From contig NZ_BMYY01000002.1 in NCBI RefSeq assembly GCF_014652515.1, positions 62,001-126,000 on the forward strand: DNA of 64,000 nt, given 5' to 3'. This document shows positions 28,110-35,611 of the stretch, piece by piece (the stretch's first letter is position 1; the number at the start of each line of letters is the position of its first letter). The notes under the pieces are model-generated. The model did not search any database. It was not told the origin of the DNA and saw only the letters and a program-made list of their open reading frames with translations. Made by a program: the position numbers and the translations under genes. This DNA comes from Bacterioplanes sanyensis. Its GTDB lineage: Bacteria; Pseudomonadota; Gammaproteobacteria; Pseudomonadales; Oceanobacteraceae.

Positions 28110-30113
28110 ATGCGTTTTTCTCGTACCGCCATGCTGGCGGCAGGTTTACTCAGCGCCAGCTGGGCAAGTGCCGGTGAATTATTAACCGATGGCATCAATG
28201 CCAAAGCCGATGCCAAACAGTGGCAGCAGCTGTGTGATCAGCAATTGCAAAAAGCGAAACAACAGTTCAGCGCGTTGGAGCAACAAACGGGAGCCACCAC
28301 TGCCCTGGCTGTGTTAGAAAACTATGAACAAATTCAATACAGCCTGCAGCCATTAACACCGGCCTGGTACATTAAATCGGTACACCCTGAAAAAAGCGTG
28401 CGCGATGCGGCTGAAGATTGCTCGCAAAAAGTGTCTGATTTTGCTTCTAGCATTTATTTATCCAAGCCGTTTTATCAGCGCTTAACCAGTGTGGATGCTG
28501 AGAAGTTGCCAGCGGATGCCGCCTTTGTTTATAGCCGTTTGGTGCGTGATTTGCGCCGTTCTGGTGTGGATAAAGACCAAGAAACACGTGATCGCATCTT
28601 TGCTTTGCAGCAGCAAATCAGCGAGCTGGGCAATACCTTTAGCCGTAATATTCAAGAAGATGTGCGCACGCTTGAAGTCAGCGTTGAAGAGTTGGATGGC
28701 TTGCCGCAAGACTTTATTGACGAGCGAGTTGAAGAAGGTCAAAAAACAGTGACCTTGACCACCAACTACCCAGACCTGTATCCGGTGCTTACCTACGCTC
28801 ACAGTGATGACCTGCGCTATCGCCTGCGCAAAGCGGCGCTGCAGCGTGGTTATCCACAAAACCAGGAAGTGTTAGAAAACATACTGCAGCGTCGTCATGA
28901 GCTGGCACAAACACTGGGTTACAGCAGCTTTGCTGAATACAACATGGAAACGCAAATGATCGGCTCACCCGAGCATGCTGATGCGTTTTTACAGCGCATT
29001 AACGAGGCGCTGAAAGAGCCGGTAAAGCGTGAAATCGAGCGTGACTTGGCACGCCTGCAGCAAATTGACCCGGATGCCAAACAGGTCAACCTGTGGCAAG
29101 CCTCTTATATTGGCAACCTGATTCGCCAGGAAGAATACGCGGTTGATGCCAAAGAAGTGCGCCAATACTTCCAATACGAACGTGTACGCGACGGTATTTT
29201 TGCACTGTCCGAAAACTTATTTGGGGTGAAAATTCAGCCCTGGAAAACGGAAGTTTGGCATGAAGATGTTGAAGCCTACGAGATTTTGGAAAATGGCAAA
29301 CTGATTGGCCGCTTTTACATGGACAACCATCCGCGCGATGGCAAGTTCCAACACGCCGCTCACTGGGGCTTGCGCGATGGCATTAAAGACAAGCAAGTTC
29401 CCCTGTCTGCACTGGCACAAAACTTCCCTAAAGGGCTGATGGAGCATGGCCAGGTAGAAACCTTCTTGCACGAATTTGGCCATTTACTGCACAGTGTGTT
29501 TGCCGGCCAAAATCAACGCTGGCTCGACAATGCCGGCATGGACATGGAGTGGGATTTTGTTGAAGCGCCGTCACAAATGCTGGAAGAATGGATTTGGGAT
29601 TACGACACGCTAAAAACCTTTGCCTTCAATGAAGACGGTGAAGTCATTCCTAAAAGCCTGGTGAAAAAGATGAACAGTGCGCGTGACTATGGCAAAGCCA
29701 CCGGTACCGCTGTGCAAATCTTTTATTCACAAATGTCGCTGCAGTACTACATGCAAGACCCTGCTAAGTTTGAACTGCAACCGACGATGGTCGAGCTGCA
29801 AGAGAAATATTCGCCTTACCCCTACACGGAAGATACGTATTTCTACACCAGCTTTGGTCATCTGTACGGCTATAGCTCAAACTACTATACCTATCAGTGG
29901 TCACTGGCCATTGCCACGGATTTATTCTCGCGCTTTAAAGAAAAGGGCATGAATAATCGTGACATTGCCAATGCTTATCGCCACAAAGTATTGGCCGTGG
30001 GTGGCAGCATGCCAGCGGCCGAGATGGTGGAAAACTTCCTTGGACGTCCCTTTAGCGAAAACGCCTATATGGATCACCTGAAGTCGCTGGCGGCACCTGC
30101 GACTCAGCTGTAA
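28110..30113 (+). CDS. M3-family metallopeptidase with a signal peptide
   Basis: 667 residues from ATG 28110, which has AAGGAA seven bases upstream; the ATG at 28092 touches the previous stop and lacks an RBS. Residues 1-22 (SASWASAGE) form a signal peptide, so unlike the cytosolic oligopeptidase A/Dcp this one should be periplasmic or outer-envelope. Zinc site H454-E455-x-x-H458 in HEFGH, with third ligand E485 in FVEAPSQ. It cleaves oligopeptides by family knowledge. A terminator follows directly. Confidence 0.92.
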   Translation: MRFSRTAMLAAGLLSASWASAGELLTDGINAKADAKQWQQLCDQQLQKAKQQFSALEQQTGATTALAVLENYEQIQYSLQPLTPAWYIKSVHPEKSVRDAAEDCSQKVSDFASSIYLSKPFYQRLTSVDAEKLPADAAFVYSRLVRDLRRSGVDKDQETRDRIFALQQQISELGNTFSRNIQEDVRTLEVSVEELDGLPQDFIDERVEEGQKTVTLTTNYPDLYPVLTYAHSDDLRYRLRKAALQRGYPQNQEVLENILQRRHELAQTLGYSSFAEYNMETQMIGSPEHADAFLQRINEALKEPVKREIERDLARLQQIDPDAKQVNLWQASYIGNLIRQEEYAVDAKEVRQYFQYERVRDGIFALSENLFGVKIQPWKTEVWHEDVEAYEILENGKLIGRFYMDNHPRDGKFQHAAHWGLRDGIKDKQVPLSALAQNFPKGLMEHGQVETFLHEFGHLLHSVFAGQNQRWLDNAGMDMEWDFVEAPSQMLEEWIWDYDTLKTFAFNEDGEVIPKSLVKKMNSARDYGKATGTAVQIFYSQMSLQYYMQDPAKFELQPTMVELQEKYSPYPYTEDTYFYTSFGHLYGYSSNYYTYQWSLAIATDLFSRFKEKGMNNRDIANAYRHKVLAVGGSMPAAEMVENFLGRPFSENAYMDHLKSLAAPATQL

Positions 30114-30120
30114 GCCGATA

Positions 30121-30148
30121 AGGCCCCTGAAAAATCAGGGGCTTTTTT
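30121..30148 (+). terminator. Terminator of the msrC-M3 peptidase operon
   Basis: Stem GCCCCTGA / TCAGGGGC, AAAA loop (30131-30134), six T at 30143-30148. Confidence 0.93.
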
Positions 30149-30168
30149 ATGGATGATTCAATGGGATT

Positions 30169-30885
30169 TTAATTGCTGCTATCGCAGGGCTCGTCACCAT
30201 GATAGGCGCCATCGCACCAAATACCCTGCAGCATGACCTCGCCAGACGCATCGTATAATGTGCCGTGACCGTGAATCATGCCGTTAGCAAACGCGCCGAT
30301 GTGGCTGGAGCCATCGGGATATTCCAGCATGCCCTGGCCGTTTAAATAGCCATTGGCATATTCACCGGTATAGACCTCGCCCGTCGGGAAGATGGTTTGA
30401 CCATGCCCGTGCAATACGTCGTCCTGGTATTCCGCTTTTACTAAGGTGCCATCGCTATAACTGCAGGTGACTTGGCCATTTTTGGCAGCGTTTTTAAACT
30501 CGCCCTCACACACAGTGCCTGTTACGTAGGTAAATACGCCATGGCCATTAAAGCGACTGTTTTTAAACTCACCCTCATACGTGCCCCACTTGGGGTCGGT
30601 AAAGGTGCCTTTACCTCGCACCATGCCGCGGTGAAAGGTACCGGTAAGCGTTCCGCCAGTAGCGTAGGTGAGAGTGCCAGGCCCGTGGAACAAACCCTTT
30701 TCAAAGCTGCCTTCATAATGGCCAGTCGGTTGGTAATCAATCCGCCCTTGGCCCTCAAATAAGCCATTTTCGCAGTTGCCGGTATAGCGTGAGGCATCCG
30801 GTAATAACACCTCACAGGGCTCAGCCAGAGCCATTGAACTTGCCAAAGTAAAAGAGCCGATCAAAATCGTGCTTCGAATATCCAT
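30169..30885 (-). CDS. Exported MORN-repeat protein
   Basis: 238 residues from ATG 30885, which gives a clean signal peptide (1-21, SMALAEP); the frame is open to 30942. After it come about eight MORN repeats of ~23 residues with the pattern Y.G.F..G..HG.G.. (for example YEGSFEKGLFHGPGTLTY and YTGEYANGYLNGQGMLEY). The repeats fill the whole mature protein, with no enzymatic domain. MORN repeats form elongated beta sheets and in bacteria are poorly characterised; a periplasmic scaffold or binding role is a guess. The cysteine pairs at both ends could form disulfides. Confidence 0.85.
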   Translation of the reverse strand: MDIRSTILIGSFTLASSMALAEPCEVLLPDASRYTGNCENGLFEGQGRIDYQPTGHYEGSFEKGLFHGPGTLTYATGGTLTGTFHRGMVRGKGTFTDPKWGTYEGEFKNSRFNGHGVFTYVTGTVCEGEFKNAAKNGQVTCSYSDGTLVKAEYQDDVLHGHGQTIFPTGEVYTGEYANGYLNGQGMLEYPDGSSHIGAFANGMIHGHGTLYDASGEVMLQGIWCDGAYHGDEPCDSSN

Positions 30886-31041
30886 TGTCGAAAGCCTTGT
30901 TGTTTTTTGGGCGGCGGATTTTAGCAAAGCTCTGGCAAGCACCAGTATTCGTGAAACTACGTCCGCTCACGCTCAGGGTTGTGCAGTATGGTGTGGGAAA
31001 ATGTAGAGAAAGGAAGCCGCCAAGGAAGGCGGCAGGGTGCT

Positions 31042-31479
31042 TTAATCAGCTTCAGCCAATGCCATTTCATGGTTGGCCGCTTGGCTTAAAAAGTGGGAGC
31101 GGTCTTTGTAGTTAGGGTGGCGTTGCACAAAAGCATCGATACGAGCCAGTAGGCCGCCTGACAGGCTGATGTTAACGCGCTGCTGCTTACTCACACCGGA
31201 TACATCGACCTCTAGTGCCAGCCATTGCTGATAGTCGGCGTAGTCAGCCAGGGCTGAGTAGTCTTCAAAGCCCTGATCGAGCTGGGTTAAATCCTGACCA
31301 TCTTCGGCCATTTGCTCAGCCATGGTTAAGATGGCGTTTCTGGCTTGATGCAGGATGTCGCTTTCGTGATCGGCTGCCGACACGCAGCCATAGCCTGCCA
31401 CTTGCTCGAATACAGGTACGATGATGCCGTAGGCTTCATCCGCTTGCGCGGGTCTCTCTATTCCCACCATAAATAACAT
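31042..31479 (-). CDS. HicB-family antitoxin-like protein, no HicA partner
   Basis: 145 residues from ATG 31479, chosen because GAGGAGG lies six bases upstream. The N-terminal part (YGIIVPVFEQVAGYGCVSAA ... DILHQARNAILTMAEQMAEDG) is the HicB/YcfA-partner fold, though the usual acidic FPD of HicB is changed to VPVF. The C-terminal part, RVNISLSGGLLARIDAFVQ ... RSHFLSQAA, is a ribbon-helix-helix DNA-binding domain. HicB normally neutralises the RNase HicA and represses its own operon. No HicA-like ORF is found on either side, so this is an orphan, either a repressor of something else or a remnant. Confidence 0.8.
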   Translation of the reverse strand: MLFMVGIERPAQADEAYGIIVPVFEQVAGYGCVSAADHESDILHQARNAILTMAEQMAEDGQDLTQLDQGFEDYSALADYADYQQWLALEVDVSGVSKQQRVNISLSGGLLARIDAFVQRHPNYKDRSHFLSQAANHEMALAEAD

Positions 31480-31520
31480 GATGGCCTCCTCGGTTTTGCC
31501 GTTACAGAACCTGCTCGGTT

Positions 31521-31658
31521 CTAACACTTTAACAGTGTGCGTGCCTGTTTTTCCGGAACGCTTCTCTCAAGCCCAATGCACTCAAAGTAGCGGGCATCAA
31601 ATTCGGCTTGTGTGACCAAGAACCTTGGGCGAAATTTCATTGCATGTTTATTGGTCAT
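31521..31658 (-). CDS. Possible 45-residue protein coupled to ietS
   Basis: A 46-codon ORF whose ATG lies one base after the ietS stop codon (TAA-A-ATG), in the order expected of a translationally coupled third cistron. The peptide starts MTNKHAMKFRPRFLVTQAEF and ends KQARTLLKC; it is basic at the N-terminus and has two cysteines (26 from FECIGL and the last residue). It resembles nothing I recognise. It could be a small component of the system, the 5' stump of a larger deleted gene, or chance. Confidence 0.4.
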   Translation of the reverse strand: MTNKHAMKFRPRFLVTQAEFDARYFECIGLERSVPEKQARTLLKC

Positions 31659-31659
31659 T

Positions 31660-34179
31660 TTAAGTTTCAATAGAAATGTTTACCAAATTCTCTACTTCGG
31701 AATAGATGTCGATTTCTTGCTCTGGCGCTTCGATGCTTACAAGCAGGCTGAACTTAACTTCATTTCTCCATCGATCTTCAGCTGTTCTATATTTCCACCA
31801 TCCCCCTACAGGGAAGATGGCTATCGTGTGCATATCGAGCAAGTCTCTAACAGTGCCTATCCAGGTATCAGAATGGATAGAACCTCGGGTACGTAACTGG
31901 CTTCCTAAGAACCAGCCATCATTATCGCCCTCAGGACCATCATATTCTTCAAGCTCTACTAATCCATTAATGTATGCCCGGAAGTTATCTAATTCTTGTC
32001 CTGGGCGAATTGTTTCAAATCTTAAACCATGAGATTGGTAGCTATATCGAGATCGATAACCTCGTCTTCCCGGGTTTGGTTCAATGAAGTAGGATAATGT
32101 GACTTTGAGCTTTACCTCTGTTTCCAGTGGCAGTTGGCGAAGTGATTCTTTAGGCCAAGGTAACTGGTAGAGCTTCATCTGATTTAGTTTAGGGTCAGTA
32201 GAAGCTGTGGCCCCATCTTTCATGGTAAAGGGCTGTAACTCTCCTTCAGCTACCAAAGTAAGAGCATTATCTGTGCTATATCGAGCCTTCTGGAGAGAAG
32301 GAACGCCGTATCCAACAGTACGTAGAAGATTTTCTTTTGCAATCTTTGGGCTATGCATACCACTAAGAAGTCCAAATCGCTCCATCATTCTAGGAGTCCA
32401 TTCTGAAGAATGAACAATGAGTCCTCGAATGGTCTCAGGCCATAGGTTCGGATACTCAGATCGGAGTATTGCTGCCTGCCGAGAAATCAACGCGCACGCA
32501 GCACTGGTATCTCCATTTCGCTCAAAAAGCTGCCCTTCGGTTCTTCCTGATGTAGTAAGCAATGAAACTACGTCTTCAGTACTTACTTCTGTTTTGTCCG
32601 AGGACAGTAACTTATTACCCCCTTCGGCAACCACCTCTGGTTTAAGTGGGGCGTGCTTTTTCCAGCGCCAATTAACGGAGGAGCGGCTCGATGGTGCAAC
32701 ATCTCCTGGGCTTGCGAAGGGTGACCAGCCAACAAGACGAGGGTCGTCATTGGTGGTCATTTCTGTGTAAGCACCAACTGTTAGTGCATTCCAGGCTTGA
32801 GCTGGGTCTTCGATTTCGGCGAGACAAACCTGATCCCAATAATCTGGTGATGGCTGGACGTTTCGGTTGTTACCTGCCGAAACTACAAATAAGCGGCGGT
32901 GTCCATCCTCCATGCCTGAGCAAAATTTATCGATTTCGGCAGACCAAGATGATGGTTGGCCGCTTTCCCTTTCATGATCTGATGTTACAGCCAAACTATA
33001 AACTCGATTGAGGTTTGGCCTGTCAGTTTCAAGCTTATATGCTGCGCCCACGGTGATAGCCCCATAGAGTCGAGGCTCGTTTTCTCCTATAGGGGGCAAA
33101 ATTCTCGCTGATTCTAGAATGTGGGAAATATGAATTGGTTCTTCATGTGACGCTATTTCCATCAAATTACCAAATGCAGCCAAGCCCGCCTGCAAGGAGC
33201 CGTGATCATTGTAGGGAGCAAAGTGGTTGTAATTATCATAATTTGGCCAGTCAGGCTCCCAGGAAACCGAGTATTCCTCGCTACATACGTGTTGCAAAAG
33301 TGCATGGGTGTAATTCACTCCTGTATCTAAAATAGATACGGCACTTGTCACCTCTTTAGAAATTTGAATTCTCTGAGCGATGTTTTCTGCCCACTGGGCT
33401 TGTTCAACTGGGGATGATTCCACAATTGGGTTTGGGGTTTCTTTAGCCTTGCGTAGTTCCTCTAAGTTACCAATCAGATCAGGGGCTTTCTTTAAGTCAT
33501 TTGCAGAACAGTGGATTAGAAAAACTACGGTATTAAAGAAGGTAAGTGAGGAGTTGCTTAGAGTGGCGTTTAAACGCTCTGAAAGCTGAACTGCGATTTC
33601 ATTAGCATTTCGGTTACTAGTTTCTTTCAACCAGATCTCCCACCAAAATTTCGCGTCAAGATCTTCAGGATAGAATTCATCAGGATCCGTCCAAAACGAC
33701 TTTAAATTGGCGAGTTTTATCTCTGAAATACTGTCAAGCAAGGTATGGTTTTTAGGGAACACCTCACCATCTTTGGTTGGCTTGCCATCTTTGCTTGGGT
33801 CTAAGTACTGGCGAATTTTTTTAAGGAAAGCAGCCCTTCGTGATTCAGGAATAAAGACAGTCGCAACCTCTCTGTCTCCCTGTAATTTATGGGCTCGTAA
33901 CTTGAAGTCTCTATTGTCTAAACTATCGAGTGGGAGCTTGCATCCAGCTTCGCTCAGAATTTCGACGTAAATACCAATGTCTTCTGTGATGGGAGCGGGC
34001 CTGTTTTTTTCAATATGCTCATATTGATTTAAAACAGCTTGATACTGCCCTTGAAGGCCTGCCCCGTGAGAGTTTCTATTGTGTACTGGGACACTAGAGC
34101 CGCGGCCTGTTCGTTTGGATTTAAATGGTTCTTCTTGAAAAAACCGGCCAACATTTACATGCTTCCTGTTGCTAGCCAT
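31660..34179 (-). CDS. ietS: Subtilisin-like serine protease, IetS component of the IetAS system
   Basis: 839 residues, without signal peptide, so cytoplasmic. An uncharacterised N-terminal region (1-270) is followed by an S8 domain of about 275-600 with D285 (SILDTGV), H326 (YNDHGSL), oxyanion N437 (SAGNN) and S559 (NGDTSAA). A C-terminal region (about 600-839) with beta-rich segments follows. All catalytic residues are intact. The start is 11 bases after the ietA stop. The AAA+/subtilase gene pair is the IetAS architecture, described for plasmid incompatibility in Agrobacterium and later as an anti-phage system; assignment rests on gene order and domains. How the protease is activated, and on what, is unknown from sequence. 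Confidence 0.8.
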   Translation of the reverse strand: MASNRKHVNVGRFFQEEPFKSKRTGRGSSVPVHNRNSHGAGLQGQYQAVLNQYEHIEKNRPAPITEDIGIYVEILSEAGCKLPLDSLDNRDFKLRAHKLQGDREVATVFIPESRRAAFLKKIRQYLDPSKDGKPTKDGEVFPKNHTLLDSISEIKLANLKSFWTDPDEFYPEDLDAKFWWEIWLKETSNRNANEIAVQLSERLNATLSNSSLTFFNTVVFLIHCSANDLKKAPDLIGNLEELRKAKETPNPIVESSPVEQAQWAENIAQRIQISKEVTSAVSILDTGVNYTHALLQHVCSEEYSVSWEPDWPNYDNYNHFAPYNDHGSLQAGLAAFGNLMEIASHEEPIHISHILESARILPPIGENEPRLYGAITVGAAYKLETDRPNLNRVYSLAVTSDHERESGQPSSWSAEIDKFCSGMEDGHRRLFVVSAGNNRNVQPSPDYWDQVCLAEIEDPAQAWNALTVGAYTEMTTNDDPRLVGWSPFASPGDVAPSSRSSVNWRWKKHAPLKPEVVAEGGNKLLSSDKTEVSTEDVVSLLTTSGRTEGQLFERNGDTSAACALISRQAAILRSEYPNLWPETIRGLIVHSSEWTPRMMERFGLLSGMHSPKIAKENLLRTVGYGVPSLQKARYSTDNALTLVAEGELQPFTMKDGATASTDPKLNQMKLYQLPWPKESLRQLPLETEVKLKVTLSYFIEPNPGRRGYRSRYSYQSHGLRFETIRPGQELDNFRAYINGLVELEEYDGPEGDNDGWFLGSQLRTRGSIHSDTWIGTVRDLLDMHTIAIFPVGGWWKYRTAEDRWRNEVKFSLLVSIEAPEQEIDIYSEVENLVNISIET

Positions 34180-34190
34180 ATCTGTCCTTA

Positions 34191-35189
34191 TTATTCTTTG
34201 CTTGTAGAGGAGCTTCCTGAGCGGCGCCTATTAAGGGCCTTTAATAAAATCTCAGTGGATATTTTTTCCTTGAAGTTTAGAACAGCTTCTTTGGCAGCAT
34301 CTTCACATGATCTGGTGATTTCTGCCGAACTCAGCCCTAAGGCAGATTTTGAAATTTCTTCCCAGTCAAGTTTGGTGGTATCAAAAATTGACAATCGGTT
34401 CTTTATGAGAAGAGAAATTTGCTCCAGTTGAGGTTTTTCGAATGGAATAATATCGTCAAATCGTCTGTAAAGAGCTTGGTCTAGAAGCTCAGGATGATTT
34501 GTTGCTGCAATAATAATGCTCTCTGAGTAATCCTGCTCGACAAACAATAGAAAGGAGTTCAGAACGCGCCTGATTTCTCCTACGTCATTGGGCGCGCCTC
34601 GCTGGGTCCCAATCGCATCAAACTCGTCAAAGAGATAAACCGCACGAGTCTGCTTGATGTGATCAAAAATCAATCGAAGCTTGGCTGCAGTTTCTCCCAT
34701 GTATCTGGTAATGAGGTTGTCTAATACTATGGTGTATAGCGGCAGTTTTAGCTCTGTAGCCAACATTGCGGCTGACATGGTTTTCCCTGTTCCTGGAGAT
34801 CCAGTAAAAAGCAGTTTTCTCCTAGGGTGTAGCCCAAAGCGGTTGAGTTTATCCTTTTGTCGCTGTTCAACTAAGACTTGTTCTAGGCGCTCCTTAATGT
34901 CCACTGAGTAGACGAGCTCACTAATTCTGGCGTTTGCCGGGGTAAGCTCTAGAAGCCCTTTTAGCTCACTTTTTGGTTGGTGAGCGAACGGGAGAGGCTT
35001 CGAAGATGCGACACCTAACTTTGAATTCTTTTGAGACTTTTCAACAAGGGTCTTTATATCACTTGCAAGCTTACTGTGACCCTGTCGCGCTTCTTTGGCT
35101 GCAACTTGCAGAGCAATAGAATAAAAGCGCTCATCATCACGATCTGCATGACTTTTCAAGAGTGCTTTTAATTGATCCGCTGTGGCCAC
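34191..35189 (-). CDS. ietA: AAA+ ATPase, IetA component of the IetAS system
   Basis: 332 residues. An N-terminal helical region (1-75) is followed by an AAA+ module: Walker A GSPGTGKT at 130-137, Walker B YLFDE at 185-189, sensor 1 N231 (ATNHPE), and arginine pair R242-R243 in YRRFDD, the arginine-finger position of FtsH/spastin-like ATPases. The start is GTG at 35189, with GGAG eight bases upstream, at the boundary of the noncoding strip before the tRNA. It forms a two-gene operon with ietS. In the known system the ATPase is thought to keep the protease in check or to couple it to a trigger. Confidence 0.82.
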   Translation of the reverse strand: MATADQLKALLKSHADRDDERFYSIALQVAAKEARQGHSKLASDIKTLVEKSQKNSKLGVASSKPLPFAHQPKSELKGLLELTPANARISELVYSVDIKERLEQVLVEQRQKDKLNRFGLHPRRKLLFTGSPGTGKTMSAAMLATELKLPLYTIVLDNLITRYMGETAAKLRLIFDHIKQTRAVYLFDEFDAIGTQRGAPNDVGEIRRVLNSFLLFVEQDYSESIIIAATNHPELLDQALYRRFDDIIPFEKPQLEQISLLIKNRLSIFDTTKLDWEEISKSALGLSSAEITRSCEDAAKEAVLNFKEKISTEILLKALNRRRSGSSSTSKE

Positions 35190-35275
35190 GGGCTTAACTC
35201 CAATATATGGGTGGCAGGGAGATTGCTAAGCCACCCAACTTTCAAATTCTATCAATCTCTACATTCTAACTTTCA

Positions 35276-35306
35276 ATTCAGCAAGCTACCACGTTTATTC
35301 AGCAAG
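35276..35306. repeat. Direct repeat ATTCAGCAAG upstream of ietA
   Basis: ATTCAGCAAG at 35276-35285 and 35297-35306: two perfect copies with a 21-base period, i.e. two helical turns. The copy nearer to ietA abuts the candidate -35 box, so it could be an operator or an integrase arm-type site. Confidence 0.55.
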
Positions 35307-35357
35307 TAAGAAAAACGGAGATTTTCTTTACGCTATCTATCGTCACGCCGCTTTCAA

Positions 35358-35377
35358 TGTAACCCCAGTGTAACCCC
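35358..35377. repeat. Direct repeat TGTAACCCC near the tRNA 3' end
   Basis: TGTAACCCC at 35358-35366 and 35369-35377 (period 11), about 50 bases from the tRNA 3' end. Repeats of this kind are common beside tRNA-integrated tyrosine-recombinase elements; here they may be a scar. Confidence 0.5.
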
Positions 35378-35425
35378 GGGGAAAACTGGAAGGCATTGCT
35401 AACTCGCTGATTTTAAAGGTTTAAA

Positions 35426-35502
35426 TGGTGGGCCCGCCCAGACTTGAACTGGGGACCTGCCGATTATGAGTCGGATGCTCTAACCAACTGAGCTACGGGC
35501 CC
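35426..35502 (-). tRNA. tRNA with CAT anticodon, probably tRNA-Ile2
   Basis: 77 bases including a genomically encoded CCA. Acceptor stem GGGCCCG/CGGGCCC, D-arm with AGCTCAGTTGGTTAGAGC, anticodon loop CTCATAA, T-loop TTCAAGT. The anticodon CAT fits elongator Met or the Ile2 species whose C34 becomes lysidine. The C4-G69 and C5-G68 pairs in the acceptor stem, used by the lysidine synthetase TilS, favour Ile2 over elongator Met (which has T4 in E. coli). It is the tRNA found downstream of rpoD in related bacteria. Confidence 0.93.
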
Positions 35503-35580
35503 TTAAAGAAAGGTGGCTGTGATAGCCAGTGGGCATTATAGGGGCCTTGCGCGAACGACGCTACCCCTTTGATTTCAAAT

Positions 35581-35609
35581 AAAAAAGCCCGGCTGAGCCG
35601 GGCTTTTTT
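35581..35609. terminator. Terminator of rpoD (bidirectional form)
   Basis: Stem GCCCGGC / GCCGGGC (35587-35593 and 35597-35603) with A-run on the left and T-run on the right, just after the rpoD stop codon. Confidence 0.93.
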
Positions 35610-35611
35610 AT

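Larger units (their letters stand above)
31500..35425 (-). mobile_element. AT-rich defence islet next to a tRNA
   Basis: The block with ietS and ietA is visibly richer in A/T and uses different codons (many AAA, ATA, TTT, AGA/AGG) than the genes on both sides. It ends on the right at the 3' end of a tRNA gene, a typical integration site. No integrase, transposase or second tRNA fragment at the left side is found, so the left border is set by composition only. Transfer is inferred. Confidence 0.5.
35190..35425. other. Noncoding strip between ietA and the tRNA
   Basis: 236 bases that contain no credible ORF, but two direct-repeat pairs and a weak promoter for ietA (minus strand TTGAAA 35276-35271, spacer 19, TAGAAT 35251-35246). 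This is where an integrase gene or its recognition sites would be expected beside the tRNA 3' end. Confidence 0.5.

Noticed and set aside
31480-31660. A HicA toxin upstream of the HicB gene
   Set aside because: The only ORF here encodes 45 residues with no HicA pattern (no GSH.xx.. histidine motif).
30943-31660. A second copy of the tRNA 3' end as the left attachment site
   Set aside because: I searched by eye for the tRNA T-arm and acceptor sequence and found none, so the left border stays undefined.
35190-35425. A tyrosine integrase or its remnant
   Set aside because: All frames are interrupted by stops and no integrase motif is visible; only short repeats remain.
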